This document shows, one piece after another, positions 56,988 through 64,000 of a stretch of 64,000 nucleotides of DNA (positions within the stretch are counted from its first letter, which is position 1; every line of letters begins with the position of its first letter). Under the pieces are notes generated by a model. That model had not been told where the DNA came from. It made no database searches and saw only the letters and a list, made by a program, of their open reading frames with translations. The stretch comes from Caulobacter sp. (GTDB lineage: Bacteria > Pseudomonadota > Alphaproteobacteria > Caulobacterales > Caulobacteraceae). Position numbers and translations under genes: made by a program. The stretch spans positions 1-64,000 of the forward strand of contig JAGHZU010000019.1 in the NCBI GenBank assembly GCA_017745235.1. Reading direction: 5' to 3'.

Positions 56988-57683
56988 ATGAGCGAGACCC
57001 TCACGATCCACACGCCGGACGGCGCCTTTTCCGCCTATGTGGCGCGTCCGGCGACGACCAGCGCCCCGGCGATCGTCGTCATCCAGGAGATCTTCGGCGT
57101 CAACAAGGTGATGCGCGACATCTGCGACGGCCTGGCCGCCCAGGGTTTCATCGCCATCTGCCCCGACCTGTTCTGGCGCATCGAACCGGGCATCGACATT
57201 ACCGACCAGAGCGAAGCCGAGTGGAAGAAGGCCTTCGAACTCTACAACGCCTTCGACGTGGACGCCGGCGTTTCCGATATCGCCGCCACCGTCGCCGCCG
57301 CCCGCGAACTGCCGGGCGTGAATGGCAAGGTCGGGGCGGTCGGCTTCTGTCTGGGCGGCCTGCTGGCTTTCCTGACCGCCACGCGGACCGACGTCGACGC
57401 CGCCGTCGCCTACTACGGCGTTGGAATCGAAAAGCACGTGGCTGAAGCTGAAAAGCTGGCCCATCCCCTGCTGATGCACATTGCGGAGGAGGACCAGTTC
57501 GTTCCCAAGGATGCTCAGAAGGTGATCCTCAACGCGCTGAAGGATCACCCCCAGATCGAGATCCACACCTATCCCGGCCGCGATCATGCCTTCGCCCGCG
57601 TCGGCGGCGAGCACTATGACGCCGGCGACGCCGCCAAGGCCGGCGGCCGTAGCCTGACCTTCTTCCAGTCGAACCTGGGCTGA
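56988..57683 (+). CDS. Dienelactone hydrolase family protein
   Basis: Alpha/beta hydrolase using a Cys nucleophile: GAVGFCLGGLLAF (Cys), LMHIAEEDQFVP (Asp) and GRDHAFARVGG (His) form the triad. Length 231 fits carboxymethylenebutenolidase. No chlorocatechol genes nearby, so the real substrate is unknown. ACGGAG ribosome site. Precedes the quinone-oxidoreductase-like gene by 4 bp. Confidence 0.9.
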   Translation: MSETLTIHTPDGAFSAYVARPATTSAPAIVVIQEIFGVNKVMRDICDGLAAQGFIAICPDLFWRIEPGIDITDQSEAEWKKAFELYNAFDVDAGVSDIAATVAAARELPGVNGKVGAVGFCLGGLLAFLTATRTDVDAAVAYYGVGIEKHVAEAEKLAHPLLMHIAEEDQFVPKDAQKVILNALKDHPQIEIHTYPGRDHAFARVGGEHYDAGDAAKAGGRSLTFFQSNLG

Positions 57684-57687
57684 TCCC

Positions 57688-58650
57688 ATGCTCGCCATAC
57701 AAGCTGTGCGCCAGGGCGGCCCAGAGGTGCTGGAGGCTGTCGAGCTTCCGGTTCCCTCCCCGGGCCCGGGCCAGGTCCTGGTCCGCCACGCGGCGGTTGG
57801 GCTGAATTTCATCGACACTTATCACCGCGGCGGCCTCTATCCGCTGAAGACCCCGGCGGTCCTTGGACTGGAAGCGGCGGGCGTGGTCGAGGCGGTCGGT
57901 GAAGGCGTCGATCGGTTCGTCGTGGGCGACCGCGTCGCCTACAACGGCACGCTCGGCGCCTATGCCGAGGCCGCCGTCGTGCCGGCCGATCGGGCGGTGA
58001 AGGTCCCTGGCGCCGTCAGCCTGGAGACCGCCGCAGCCGTGATGCTCAAGGGCATGACGGCCGAGTTCCTGGTTCGCCGCTGCCACAGGGTCGAGCCCGG
58101 CCAAACCGTGCTGATCCACGCGGCGGCAGGCGGTGTCGGCCAGATCCTAGTGCAGTGGTCCAAGGCTCTCGGCGCCATCGTCATCGCCACGGTCGGTTCG
58201 GAAGGCAAGGCCGAGATCGCCCGCAAACTGGGCGCCGACCACGTGATCCTGGATGGAGAAGACATCGCCGCACGAGTCGCCGAGATCACTGAAGGCCAGG
58301 GCGTGGCCGTCGTCTATGACGGCGTCGGGAAGGCGACCTTCGAGGCCAGCCTCAAAAGCCTGGGCCGGCGAGGCGTTCTGGCCACGTTCGGAAACGCCTC
58401 GGGTCCCGTGCCACCGATCGCGCCGCTGGAGCTGTCGGGCAAGTCGCTGTTCCTCACCCGCCCGCGCCTGTTCGACTACATCGCTACGACGGCCGAGCTG
58501 GATGAAAGCGCCGCGGCCCTATTCGCCGTGCTGGAGTCCGGCGCGGTGAAAATCGATATCGGGCAGCGGTTCCCATTGGCGGAGGCTCGCGCGGCCCATG
58601 AGGCGCTGGAGGGGCGGCGCACGACGGGATCGACGCTGCTGATTCCCTAG
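57688..58650 (+). CDS. NADPH:quinone oxidoreductase-like (zeta-crystallin family)
   Basis: Medium-chain reductase lacking zinc ligands. VGLNFIDTYHRGGLYPLKTP at the N-terminus and the nucleotide site LIHAAAGGVGQILVQWSKAL. The C-terminus ends LEGRRTTGSTLLIP. Length 320. Likely co-transcribed with the hydrolase gene upstream. Terminator shared with rho follows. Confidence 0.9.
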   Translation: MLAIQAVRQGGPEVLEAVELPVPSPGPGQVLVRHAAVGLNFIDTYHRGGLYPLKTPAVLGLEAAGVVEAVGEGVDRFVVGDRVAYNGTLGAYAEAAVVPADRAVKVPGAVSLETAAAVMLKGMTAEFLVRRCHRVEPGQTVLIHAAAGGVGQILVQWSKALGAIVIATVGSEGKAEIARKLGADHVILDGEDIAARVAEITEGQGVAVVYDGVGKATFEASLKSLGRRGVLATFGNASGPVPPIAPLELSGKSLFLTRPRLFDYIATTAELDESAAALFAVLESGAVKIDIGQRFPLAEARAAHEALEGRRTTGSTLLIP

Positions 58651-58693
58651 TTGCCGAGATCGACCCCAATGGGAACCCCGGGGTCGAGATCAC

Positions 58694-58726
58694 AAAAAGG
58701 GCGGCCGGTCTTCACCGGCCGCCCTT
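58694..58726. terminator. Bidirectional terminator between quinone-reductase gene and rho
   Basis: AAGGGCGGCCGGT-CTTC-ACCGGCCGCCCTT, 13-bp perfect stem. The AAAAA on the left gives a U-tract for transcripts from rho. Confidence 0.9.
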
Positions 58727-58728
58727 CG

Positions 58729-58744
58729 TGTTTCACGTGAAACA
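58729..58744. other. parS site 4, beside the rho stop
   Basis: Perfect TGTTTCACGTGAAACA, two bases after the terminator stem and about 6 bp before the rho stop codon. It is the closest parS to the origin, about 4.5 kb away. Confidence 0.93.
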
Positions 58745-58750
58745 CCAAGC

Positions 58751-60160
58751 TTAAGTGTTCATGCTCTGGAAGAAATCGCTGTTCGTCTTCGACTGGCGCA
58801 GCTTCTCCAGCAGGAACTCGATCGCATCCGACGCACCCATCGGATTGAGAATGCGGCGCAGGACGTACGTCTTCTGCAGCTGGTCGCGCGGGGTGATCAG
58901 CTCTTCCTTGCGCGTGCCGGACTTCAGCACGTCGATCGCCGGGAAGATGCGCTTGTCGGCCACCTTGCGGTCCAGGACGATTTCCGAGTTACCGGTGCCC
59001 TTGAATTCTTCGAAGATGACTTCGTCCATGCGGCTGCCGGTGTCGATCAGGGCCGTGGCGATGATGGAGAGCGAGCCGCCCTCCTCCACGTTCCGCGCCG
59101 CGCCGAAGAAGCGCTTGGGACGCTGCAGGGCGTTGGCGTCGACACCGCCCGTCAGCACCTTCCCCGACGACGGCACGGTGGTGTTGTAGGCGCGGCCCAG
59201 GCGCGTGACCGAGTCCAGCAGGATCACGACGTCGCGCTTGTGCTCGACCAACCGCTTGGCTTTCTCGATGACCATCTCGGCCACCTGCACGTGACGCGTG
59301 GCGGGCTCGTCGAAGGTCGAGGCGATGACCTCGCCCTTCACCGTGCGCTGCATGTCGGTGACTTCTTCCGGGCGCTCGTCGATCAGCAGGACGATCAGGT
59401 AGCACTCGGGGTGGTTGGTCTCGATCGACTTGGCGATGTTCTGCAGCATCACCGTCTTACCCACGCGCGGCGGGGCCACGATCAGGCAGCGCTGGCCCTT
59501 GCCCAGCGGCGCGACGATATCGATCACGCGGCCCGAGCGATCCTTAATGGTCGGATCGGGCAGCTCCATGTTCAGCCGCTCCTCGGGATAGAGCGGCGTC
59601 AGGTTGTCGAAGTGCACCTTATGGCGCACGTTCTCGGGGCTCTCGAAATTGATCTTCGAGACGCTGGTCAGGGCGAAGTAGCGCTCGCCCTCGCGCGGCG
59701 AGCGGATCGCGCCCTCCACGCTGTCGCCGGTGCGCAGGCCGAACTTGCGGATCTGCGAGGGCGACACGTAGATGTCGTCCGGGCCCGGAAGATAGTTGGC
59801 TTCCGGAGAGCGCAGGAAGCCGAAGCCGTCCTGCAGCACTTCCATCGTGCCCGAGCCGAAGATCTCCACGCCTTCCTCGGCGAGGGTCTTCAGGATCGCG
59901 AACATCATGTCCTGCTTGCGCATGGAGTTGGCGTTCTCGACCTCGAAGGTCTCGGCGAACGCCAGGAGGTCGGCGGGCGACTTCTCCTTCAGCTCCTGAA
60001 GCGACATGCGCGTCAGGCCCATCGCCGCGATGGCGGCGGTGATCTCCGACCCCTCGTCGTCGCCGGCGTCATCGGCGGGCGTTTCGACGGCCACGGCTTC
60101 CACGGTCGTGTCGACGACGGGTTCCTGGTCGGGGGTCTGGTCTTCAATCTGGTCGGTCAT
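58751..60160 (-). CDS. rho: Transcription termination factor Rho
   Basis: Hexameric RNA helicase that ends transcription at Rho sites. RNA-binding cold-shock-like domain ([20 protein letters not shown]), Walker [16 protein letters not shown], Walker [18 protein letters not shown]-loop and R-loop regions intact. An acidic N-terminal extension (about 1-40) is rich in Asp/Glu/Val. ATG at 60160 (MTDQIEDQ) gives 469 residues. A 270-bp gap upstream holds the likely promoter; I could not identify a convincing -10/-35, only a small CGAGG-CCTCG repeat. Confidence 0.97.
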   Translation of the reverse strand: MTDQIEDQTPDQEPVVDTTVEAVAVETPADDAGDDEGSEITAAIAAMGLTRMSLQELKEKSPADLLAFAETFEVENANSMRKQDMMFAILKTLAEEGVEIFGSGTMEVLQDGFGFLRSPEANYLPGPDDIYVSPSQIRKFGLRTGDSVEGAIRSPREGERYFALTSVSKINFESPENVRHKVHFDNLTPLYPEERLNMELPDPTIKDRSGRVIDIVAPLGKGQRCLIVAPPRVGKTVMLQNIAKSIETNHPECYLIVLLIDERPEEVTDMQRTVKGEVIASTFDEPATRHVQVAEMVIEKAKRLVEHKRDVVILLDSVTRLGRAYNTTVPSSGKVLTGGVDANALQRPKRFFGAARNVEEGGSLSIIATALIDTGSRMDEVIFEEFKGTGNSEIVLDRKVADKRIFPAIDVLKSGTRKEELITPRDQLQKTYVLRRILNPMGASDAIEFLLEKLRQSKTNSDFFQSMNT

Positions 60161-60430
60161 AATGACACTCAACGTCGCTCGGCCCGCGAGCACGCAGGCC
60201 GGGCCTTGGTTCTAAACAGCCTCGGCGCATGAAACGACGAGGGGGTCGCGCCATGACGACGGCGCGTATCGATCAGGGGAACGGACCTTCGAGGATAAAC
60301 CTCGGGGGCGCGTCAGGACGAGCGCCGGTCCGTGAAAGACGGAAACGCACGCCAGAGCGCGCGTCTGCCTTGGATGGGAACCATATGCGGCCCCGCCGGT
60401 CAAGCGCGGCCGCTGTCGGTCCTTCGCGGA

Positions 60431-60925
60431 TCAGTGACCCAGGAACTTGGTCGTCACCGACAGCACGATGACGATGGCCGCCAGGAAGGGCAACTCGTTG
60501 GTCATGCGCCAGAACTTTTCCGACCGGGTGTTGGTCCCTGCGGCGAACTGGCGGCGAGCCTTCGAGACGAAGCCGTGCCAGGCGAACAGGAAGATCAGCG
60601 CTGCTATCTTGGTCAGGGCCCAGGGCTTGAGATAGAAGTCGTGGCCCAGGCGCTGGGTGTCGACCATGGCCATCAGCAGGCCCATCACCAGGGCCAGGAT
60701 CATGGCCGGATTGATGATGATGCGCAGCGTGCGCAGTTCGGCCAGCTTGAACACCGCGTCCATCTCCGAGCCCGGCTCGGCCTTCATGTGATAGACGAAC
60801 AGCCGCGGCAGGATCAGCATGCCGGCGATCCAGGCCATCACGAAAATGATGTGCAGACCCCGGATCAGGTCGAAATTCGCGGCCAGGAAATCCATCACGC
60901 CGAAGCTCCCTGCTTGTTCGGACAT
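60431..60925 (-). CDS. hemJ: Protoporphyrinogen oxidase HemJ
   Basis: Membrane protoporphyrinogen IX oxidase of alphaproteobacteria. Four predicted helices; LIRGLHIIFVMAWIAGMLIL holds the conserved His and the second His is in VYHMKAE. C-terminal VLSVTTKFLGH. Length 164. Overlaps the hemH 3' end by 31 bp, completing a hemE-hemH-hemJ unit for late haem synthesis. Confidence 0.93.
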   Translation of the reverse strand: MSEQAGSFGVMDFLAANFDLIRGLHIIFVMAWIAGMLILPRLFVYHMKAEPGSEMDAVFKLAELRTLRIIINPAMILALVMGLLMAMVDTQRLGHDFYLKPWALTKIAALIFLFAWHGFVSKARRQFAAGTNTRSEKFWRMTNELPFLAAIVIVLSVTTKFLGH

Positions 60926-61941
60926 TGACGACGATCGCCGCCGCAGCGCCAGGCGCAGGCTGTGACCAGTCGATCAGGCGCGCCGATCGCGCCTCTCACC
61001 GCGCGCCCCAGTCCCCGGATGAAGTCGGGCGCAACGCCGAGCGCCGGCACGCGGACATAGACCGGGCAGCCGTTCTCGAACGCCACTTCACGGTACTCAT
61101 GGTCCAGCTCGACCAGCGTCTCGATATGCTCGGAGACGAAGGCGATGGGGCTCACGACCAGCGACAAGCCTTCCTTGCTCGCCGCCCGGATCTCGTCCTC
61201 GGTCGAAGGGCCGATCCACTCCATCGGCCCGACCCGGCTCTGATAGGTCACCCGCCAGTCCCAGCCCTCGCCCAGGCGTTCGGCCACGGCCTTGGCCGTA
61301 GCCTCCACCTGCGCCTGGTAGGGATCGCCCGCGTCGATAACCTTCTTGGGCAAACCGTGGGCCGAGAACAGCAGGCGCGCCGGCCTCGGCTCCCCTGCCT
61401 TTCGCCACGTCTCGCGGATCAGGTCAGCATGCGCCTGCACCAAGCCTTCCTCGACCGGATAGCAGCACACCGTCGAGATCCGCCCCTTGCCGCGCCGATA
61501 CGCCTTCTTCCAGAGCTTCAGCGACGAACCGCTCGTGGTCGACGAATATTGCGGATAAAGCGGCAGCAGCACCACCTCGTCCGGACCGAAGGCCTTCACC
61601 GCCTTGGCCGCGGCGGCGGTCAGCGGACGCCAGTAACGCATGGCGATGAAGCAACGGGTCTCCATGTCCGGCAGCAGGAGCGCGAGTTCGGCCTCCAGCG
61701 CCCTCGCCTGCTTCTCGGTCTCGGGCAACAGCGGCGAGCCGCCGCCCATCAAGGCGTAGTTGGCCTTGGCCAGCTTCGTTCGGGTCGCGGCGATCAGGGC
61801 CGCGATCGGATAGCGCAGCAGCGCCGGCAAACCGATGATGGCCGGGTCCCGGAACAGGTTGAACAGGAACGGCCGAACCGCGTCCGGACCGTCCGGACCG
61901 CCGAGGTTGAAGAGAACGACGGCGACCTTGCGTCGGCTCAT
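60895..61941 (-). CDS. hemH: Ferrochelatase with C-terminal Cys cluster
   Basis: Inserts Fe2+ into protoporphyrin IX. Catalytic His in LLFSAHGLPKKVIDAGDPYQ; Glu in PIAFVSEHIETLVELDHEY. The C-terminus has Cys329, Cys333 and Cys340 (TACAWRCGGDRRQC), with Cys159/Cys160 internally; this resembles the ligands of the [2Fe-2S] ferrochelatases known from Caulobacter and mycobacteria. Length 348. Overlaps hemE by four bases. Confidence 0.96.
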   Translation of the reverse strand: MSRRKVAVVLFNLGGPDGPDAVRPFLFNLFRDPAIIGLPALLRYPIAALIAATRTKLAKANYALMGGGSPLLPETEKQARALEAELALLLPDMETRCFIAMRYWRPLTAAAAKAVKAFGPDEVVLLPLYPQYSSTTSGSSLKLWKKAYRRGKGRISTVCCYPVEEGLVQAHADLIRETWRKAGEPRPARLLFSAHGLPKKVIDAGDPYQAQVEATAKAVAERLGEGWDWRVTYQSRVGPMEWIGPSTEDEIRAASKEGLSLVVSPIAFVSEHIETLVELDHEYREVAFENGCPVYVRVPALGVAPDFIRGLGRAVRGAIGAPDRLVTACAWRCGGDRRQCPNKQGASA

Positions 61942-62969
61942 TTGCCGGTCACCCGCGCCAGTACGGCCTCAACGTGGGCGATCGGCGTGTCCGGCAGGAT
62001 GCCGTGTCCGAGGTTGAAGATGTAGGGACCGCCGCCCCACTGTTCTAGGAGTTCGTCCACACGGCGTGCCAAGGCGTCCCCCCCGGCGCGCAGCAGCAGC
62101 GGATCGAGCGCGCCCTGGATCGTCCGGGTCTTCTGCACCGCCAGGCCCAGGGCCTTGGGCGCCTGGGTGTCCAGCGCCACGCCCTGGACGGGAACCTCGC
62201 GGGCGTAGGTCTCGACCAGCGCCCCGGCCCCACGCGGAAAGCCGATCAGCGGCAGGGTCACGCCGCGATCGCGCAGGCCTTGCACGATGGCCTTGTGCGG
62301 CCCGATCACCAGCCGCTCGAATAACGGTTCCGACAGGCCTTCCGCCCAGCTCTCGAAAAGCTTCAGGGCCTGGGCCCCCGACGCCGCCTGCATCGACAGA
62401 TAGTCCACGGTGGCGTCGACCAGGACTGACAGCAGGGCGTCCAGCTTTTCCGGATTCTGGTAGGCGTAGGTCCGCGCGCCGGAGCGATCGCTGGACCCGC
62501 CCTCGATCATGTAGGTGGCCACCGTCCAGGGCGCGCCGGCGAAACCGATCAGGGCCCGATCGGGCTCGAGGACCGAACGAACACGGCTCAGGGTCTCGCC
62601 CACGGCGCCCAGGGCCTGGCCCGCCTGGCCGGTCAGGTCGCGCATCGACTCCACCGACGGCAGGTCGCCCAGCTTGGGCCCCTCGCCCGCCTCGAACCAG
62701 ACCTTCTGGCCCAGGGCCTGGGGGATCAGCAGGATGTCGGCGAAGACGATCGCCGTGTCGAACGGGAACCGGCGCATCGGCTGGAGGGTGACCTCCGCCG
62801 CCTTCTCCGGGTTCAGGCAGAAATCGATGAAGGTCGGCTCGGTGGCTCGCACGGCCCGATATTCGGGGAGATAACGCCCAGCCTGCCGCATGAACCAAAT
62901 GGGCGGGTTCTTCGCGGTCTCGCCGTCCAGCACGGAGAGAAACTTCGGGGTCGGGATCGTCGTCGTCAT
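61938..62969 (-). CDS. hemE: Uroporphyrinogen decarboxylase
   Basis: Decarboxylates uroporphyrinogen III to coproporphyrinogen III. N-terminal signature PPIWFMRQAGRYLPEYRAVR, then FSDILLIPQALGQKVWFEAG-type segment (here FADILLIPQ) and the GGSSD loop. Length 343. It borders the replication origin; in C. crescentus Cori lies between hemE and the ppsR-type gene RP001, and hemE promoters lie within Cori. Confidence 0.97.
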   Translation of the reverse strand: MTTTIPTPKFLSVLDGETAKNPPIWFMRQAGRYLPEYRAVRATEPTFIDFCLNPEKAAEVTLQPMRRFPFDTAIVFADILLIPQALGQKVWFEAGEGPKLGDLPSVESMRDLTGQAGQALGAVGETLSRVRSVLEPDRALIGFAGAPWTVATYMIEGGSSDRSGARTYAYQNPEKLDALLSVLVDATVDYLSMQAASGAQALKLFESWAEGLSEPLFERLVIGPHKAIVQGLRDRGVTLPLIGFPRGAGALVETYAREVPVQGVALDTQAPKALGLAVQKTRTIQGALDPLLLRAGGDALARRVDELLEQWGGGPYIFNLGHGILPDTPIAHVEAVLARVTGK

Positions 62970-63038
62970 TCCGGCGTTAAATCCCGTCGGGACGCTCGGC
63001 TCAAGCCCCGTATCTCCACGGATGCCTTCTTCATTCTT

Positions 63039-63053
63039 TTAATAAGATTTTAA
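63039..63053. promoter_or_regulatory. CtrA box 1 in Cori
   Basis: TTAATAAGATTTTAA is a perfect TTAA-N7-TTAA. It overlaps the AT-rich stretch and lies about 70 bp upstream of hemE. CtrA binding here would silence initiation. Confidence 0.9.
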
Positions 63054-63208
63054 GGAAGAATGTAGGAGATGGTGAGCAAGTGCCTAACGGGGAAAACCCC
63101 GTCGCGGCGCGCCATGCCCCCTGCCTATTCCAGAACTGTCCAAGCTTGCCTCACATGTGGGGCGAAGCCTGTGAACTATGGGGATATTCCGCCAGGTCTT
63201 CGGATTTC

Positions 63209-63223
63209 CTAATGAATCGTTAA
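63209..63223. promoter_or_regulatory. CtrA box 2 in Cori, with an internal GANTC
   Basis: CTAATGAATCGTTAA fits CTAA-N7-TTAA (one mismatch). GAATC (63214-63218) lies inside it, so CcrM methylation could touch CtrA binding. Confidence 0.8.
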
Positions 63224-63254
63224 TATGGCTAACGACGCCGTAACTATGAGCGAG

Positions 63255-63304
63255 GACTCATCCCCTTGGGTGGGAGAGTCCGTATTTCACCGGCTGTGGG
63301 AGTC
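63255..63304. promoter_or_regulatory. Cluster of GANTC methylation sites in Cori
   Basis: GACTC 63255-63259, GAGTC 63276-63280 and GAGTC 63300-63304, with further sites GAATC 63214-63218, GATTC 63381-63385 and GACTC 63517-63521. Six in about 310 bp is well above the roughly one per 256 bp expected for a random equal-base sequence. Confidence 0.7.
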
Positions 63305-63414
63305 GATCCAGGCTGGGGATTGTCCAGGGTCAACGTGACCGTTTAACACAGGGGCGGTTCGACGCACGGTAACCCGGCGGGATTCACCCCCGCCCATCCC
63401 CAGGGGTCAGGGCA

Positions 63415-64000
63415 TTGATTAAGCAACCGTTAACGGACGATCCACAGGATACAGCCTCTGGTGAGGATCGTTCCGCTCCGCGGTTCGCCACCTATTTCCA
63501 TATCCACCTGGTGTCGGACTCCACCGGTGAGACCCTGAACGCCATGGCCCGCGCGGTTTGCGCGCGCTTCACCGACATCCTGCCCATCGAGCACATCTAC
63601 GCTCTGGTCCGCTCGACCCGTCAGCTGGACCGGGCTCTGGACGAGATCGCCGGGGCCCCGGGCGTGGTCATGCACACCATCATCGATCCAGGCCTGCGCG
63701 CAGCGCTCGAGGAAGGCTGTCGCCGGCTGGAGATGCCCTGCATCGCGGCCCTCGACCCCGTGGTCAGCGCCATGTCGCGCTATCTGGGCGCGCGGATCTC
63801 GACCCGGGTCGGCGCGCAGCACGCCTTGAACAACGACTACTTCGACCGCATCGAGGCCCTGGACTACGCCATCGCCCACGATGACGGCCAGGGCGGCCAG
63901 GACCTGACCCAGGCCGACGTCATCCTGGTCGGCGTGTCGCGCACGTCCAAGACGCCGACCTGCATCTATCTGGCCCACCGCGGCGTGCGCGCCGCCAACG
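63415..64000 (+). CDS. ppsR: Pyruvate, phosphate dikinase regulatory protein (PpsR/DUF299), UUG start, 3' cut by window
   Basis: Bifunctional kinase/phosphorylase that regulates PPDK or PEP synthase. Starts FHIHLVSDSTGETLNAMARA after a short tail; P-loop-like LVGVSRTSKTPTCIYLAHRG near the end. No in-frame ATG exists; TTG at 63415 preceded by AGGGG with 8-nt spacing gives MIKQPLTDDP. About 195 residues are visible of the family's usual 270-300; the gene continues past the window. It is the Cori-flanking gene called RP001 in C. crescentus. Confidence 0.88.
   Translation, partial: MIKQPLTDDPQDTASGEDRSAPRFATYFHIHLVSDSTGETLNAMARAVCARFTDILPIEHIYALVRSTRQLDRALDEIAGAPGVVMHTIIDPGLRAALEEGCRRLEMPCIAALDPVVSAMSRYLGARISTRVGAQHALNNDYFDRIEALDYAIAHDDGQGGQDLTQADVILVGVSRTSKTPTCIYLAHRGVRAAN
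63419..63433. promoter_or_regulatory. CtrA box 3, overlapping the ppsR start
   Basis: TTAAGCAACCGTTAA is a perfect TTAA-N7-TTAA lying two bases after the TTG start codon. It would put ppsR transcription or translation under the shadow of CtrA bound at the origin. Confidence 0.88.
63438..63446 (+). promoter_or_regulatory. DnaA-box-like site inside the ppsR 5' end
   Basis: CGATCCACA matches the Caulobacter origin DnaA box TGATCCACA at eight of nine positions. It is within the first codons of ppsR, next to CtrA box 3. Confidence 0.6.

Larger units (their letters stand above)
62970..63414. other. Chromosomal replication origin (Cori)
   Basis: Non-coding, 445 bp, between hemE and the ppsR start: the same place as Cori of C. 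crescentus. It holds an AT-rich stretch (63030-63060), two CtrA boxes (a third overlaps the ppsR start), five GANTC sites, short TCCCCA-type motifs on either strand that fit weak DnaA sites, a hairpin ACGGGG-AAAA-CCCCGT (63087-63102) and a DnaA-box-like sequence just inside ppsR. Extent is approximate. Confidence 0.9.

Overview
The window is about 64 kb of high-GC alphaproteobacterial chromosome. Many proteins (DnaA, ParA, ParB, CenR, NtrZ-like) and the hemE / origin / ppsR layout point to the genus Caulobacter. The DnaA and ParB sequences differ from my recollection of C. crescentus CB15/NA1000, so this is probably a related strain or species. It is almost wholly core genome. I see no insertion sequence, prophage, CRISPR array, rRNA or tRNA.

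Layout. 0-9.5 kb: dnaJ (cut by the window edge) and dnaK with a sigma-32-type promoter, an M1 aminopeptidase, alkB, dnaA, rpsT and an enoyl-CoA hydratase. 9.6-17.2 kb: a GST, mutM, ubiE, an internally deleted rpiB-like remnant, ubiB, a lipoprotein, coaBC-dut and a 38-residue membrane peptide. 17.5-20.9 kb: an EmrA/EmrB-type efflux operon ending in its own TetR-family gene. 21-24.7 kb: the fatty-acid operon fabA-fabB-phyH-fabI on the minus strand. 24.7-34.5 kb: SH3-domain protein, hydroxyacid dehydrogenase, CoA transferase, moeB-like gene, hslVU, AraC-alkyltransferase fusion, DUF2244, nth, a second GST and an ATP-grasp protein. 34.6-38.7 kb: adenosine-kinase-like gene and hisBHAFE. 38.7-46.2 kb: envelope and regulation genes (DUF4337, smr, mltA, Tim44-like, secB, cenR, L,D-transpeptidase, yggS, thiE-like, ntrZ-like, DUF3576 lipoprotein). 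46.3-50.5 kb: leuS-lptE-holA.

50.8-64 kb is the origin-proximal segregation and replication region: parB, parA, rsmG, mnmG and mnmE on the minus strand, four parS sites (55.2-58.7 kb), rho, hemJ-hemH-hemE, then the replication origin (Cori, about 62.97-63.43 kb) with CtrA boxes, a DnaA box and clustered GANTC methylation sites, and finally the start of ppsR running off the window.

The genes work together mainly as the Caulobacter cell-cycle module: DnaA fires the origin, CtrA boxes restrain it, CcrM (GANTC) methylation marks replication state, and ParA/ParB/parS move the origin to the poles. Unusual points are the rpiB remnant, several UUG start codons (mutM, mnmG, ppsR, probably the L,D-transpeptidase), a perfect 20-bp palindrome before secB, an inverted repeat before fabA, and dnaA lying about 55 kb from the origin on the same side as parAB. 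I found no clearly new multi-gene system.
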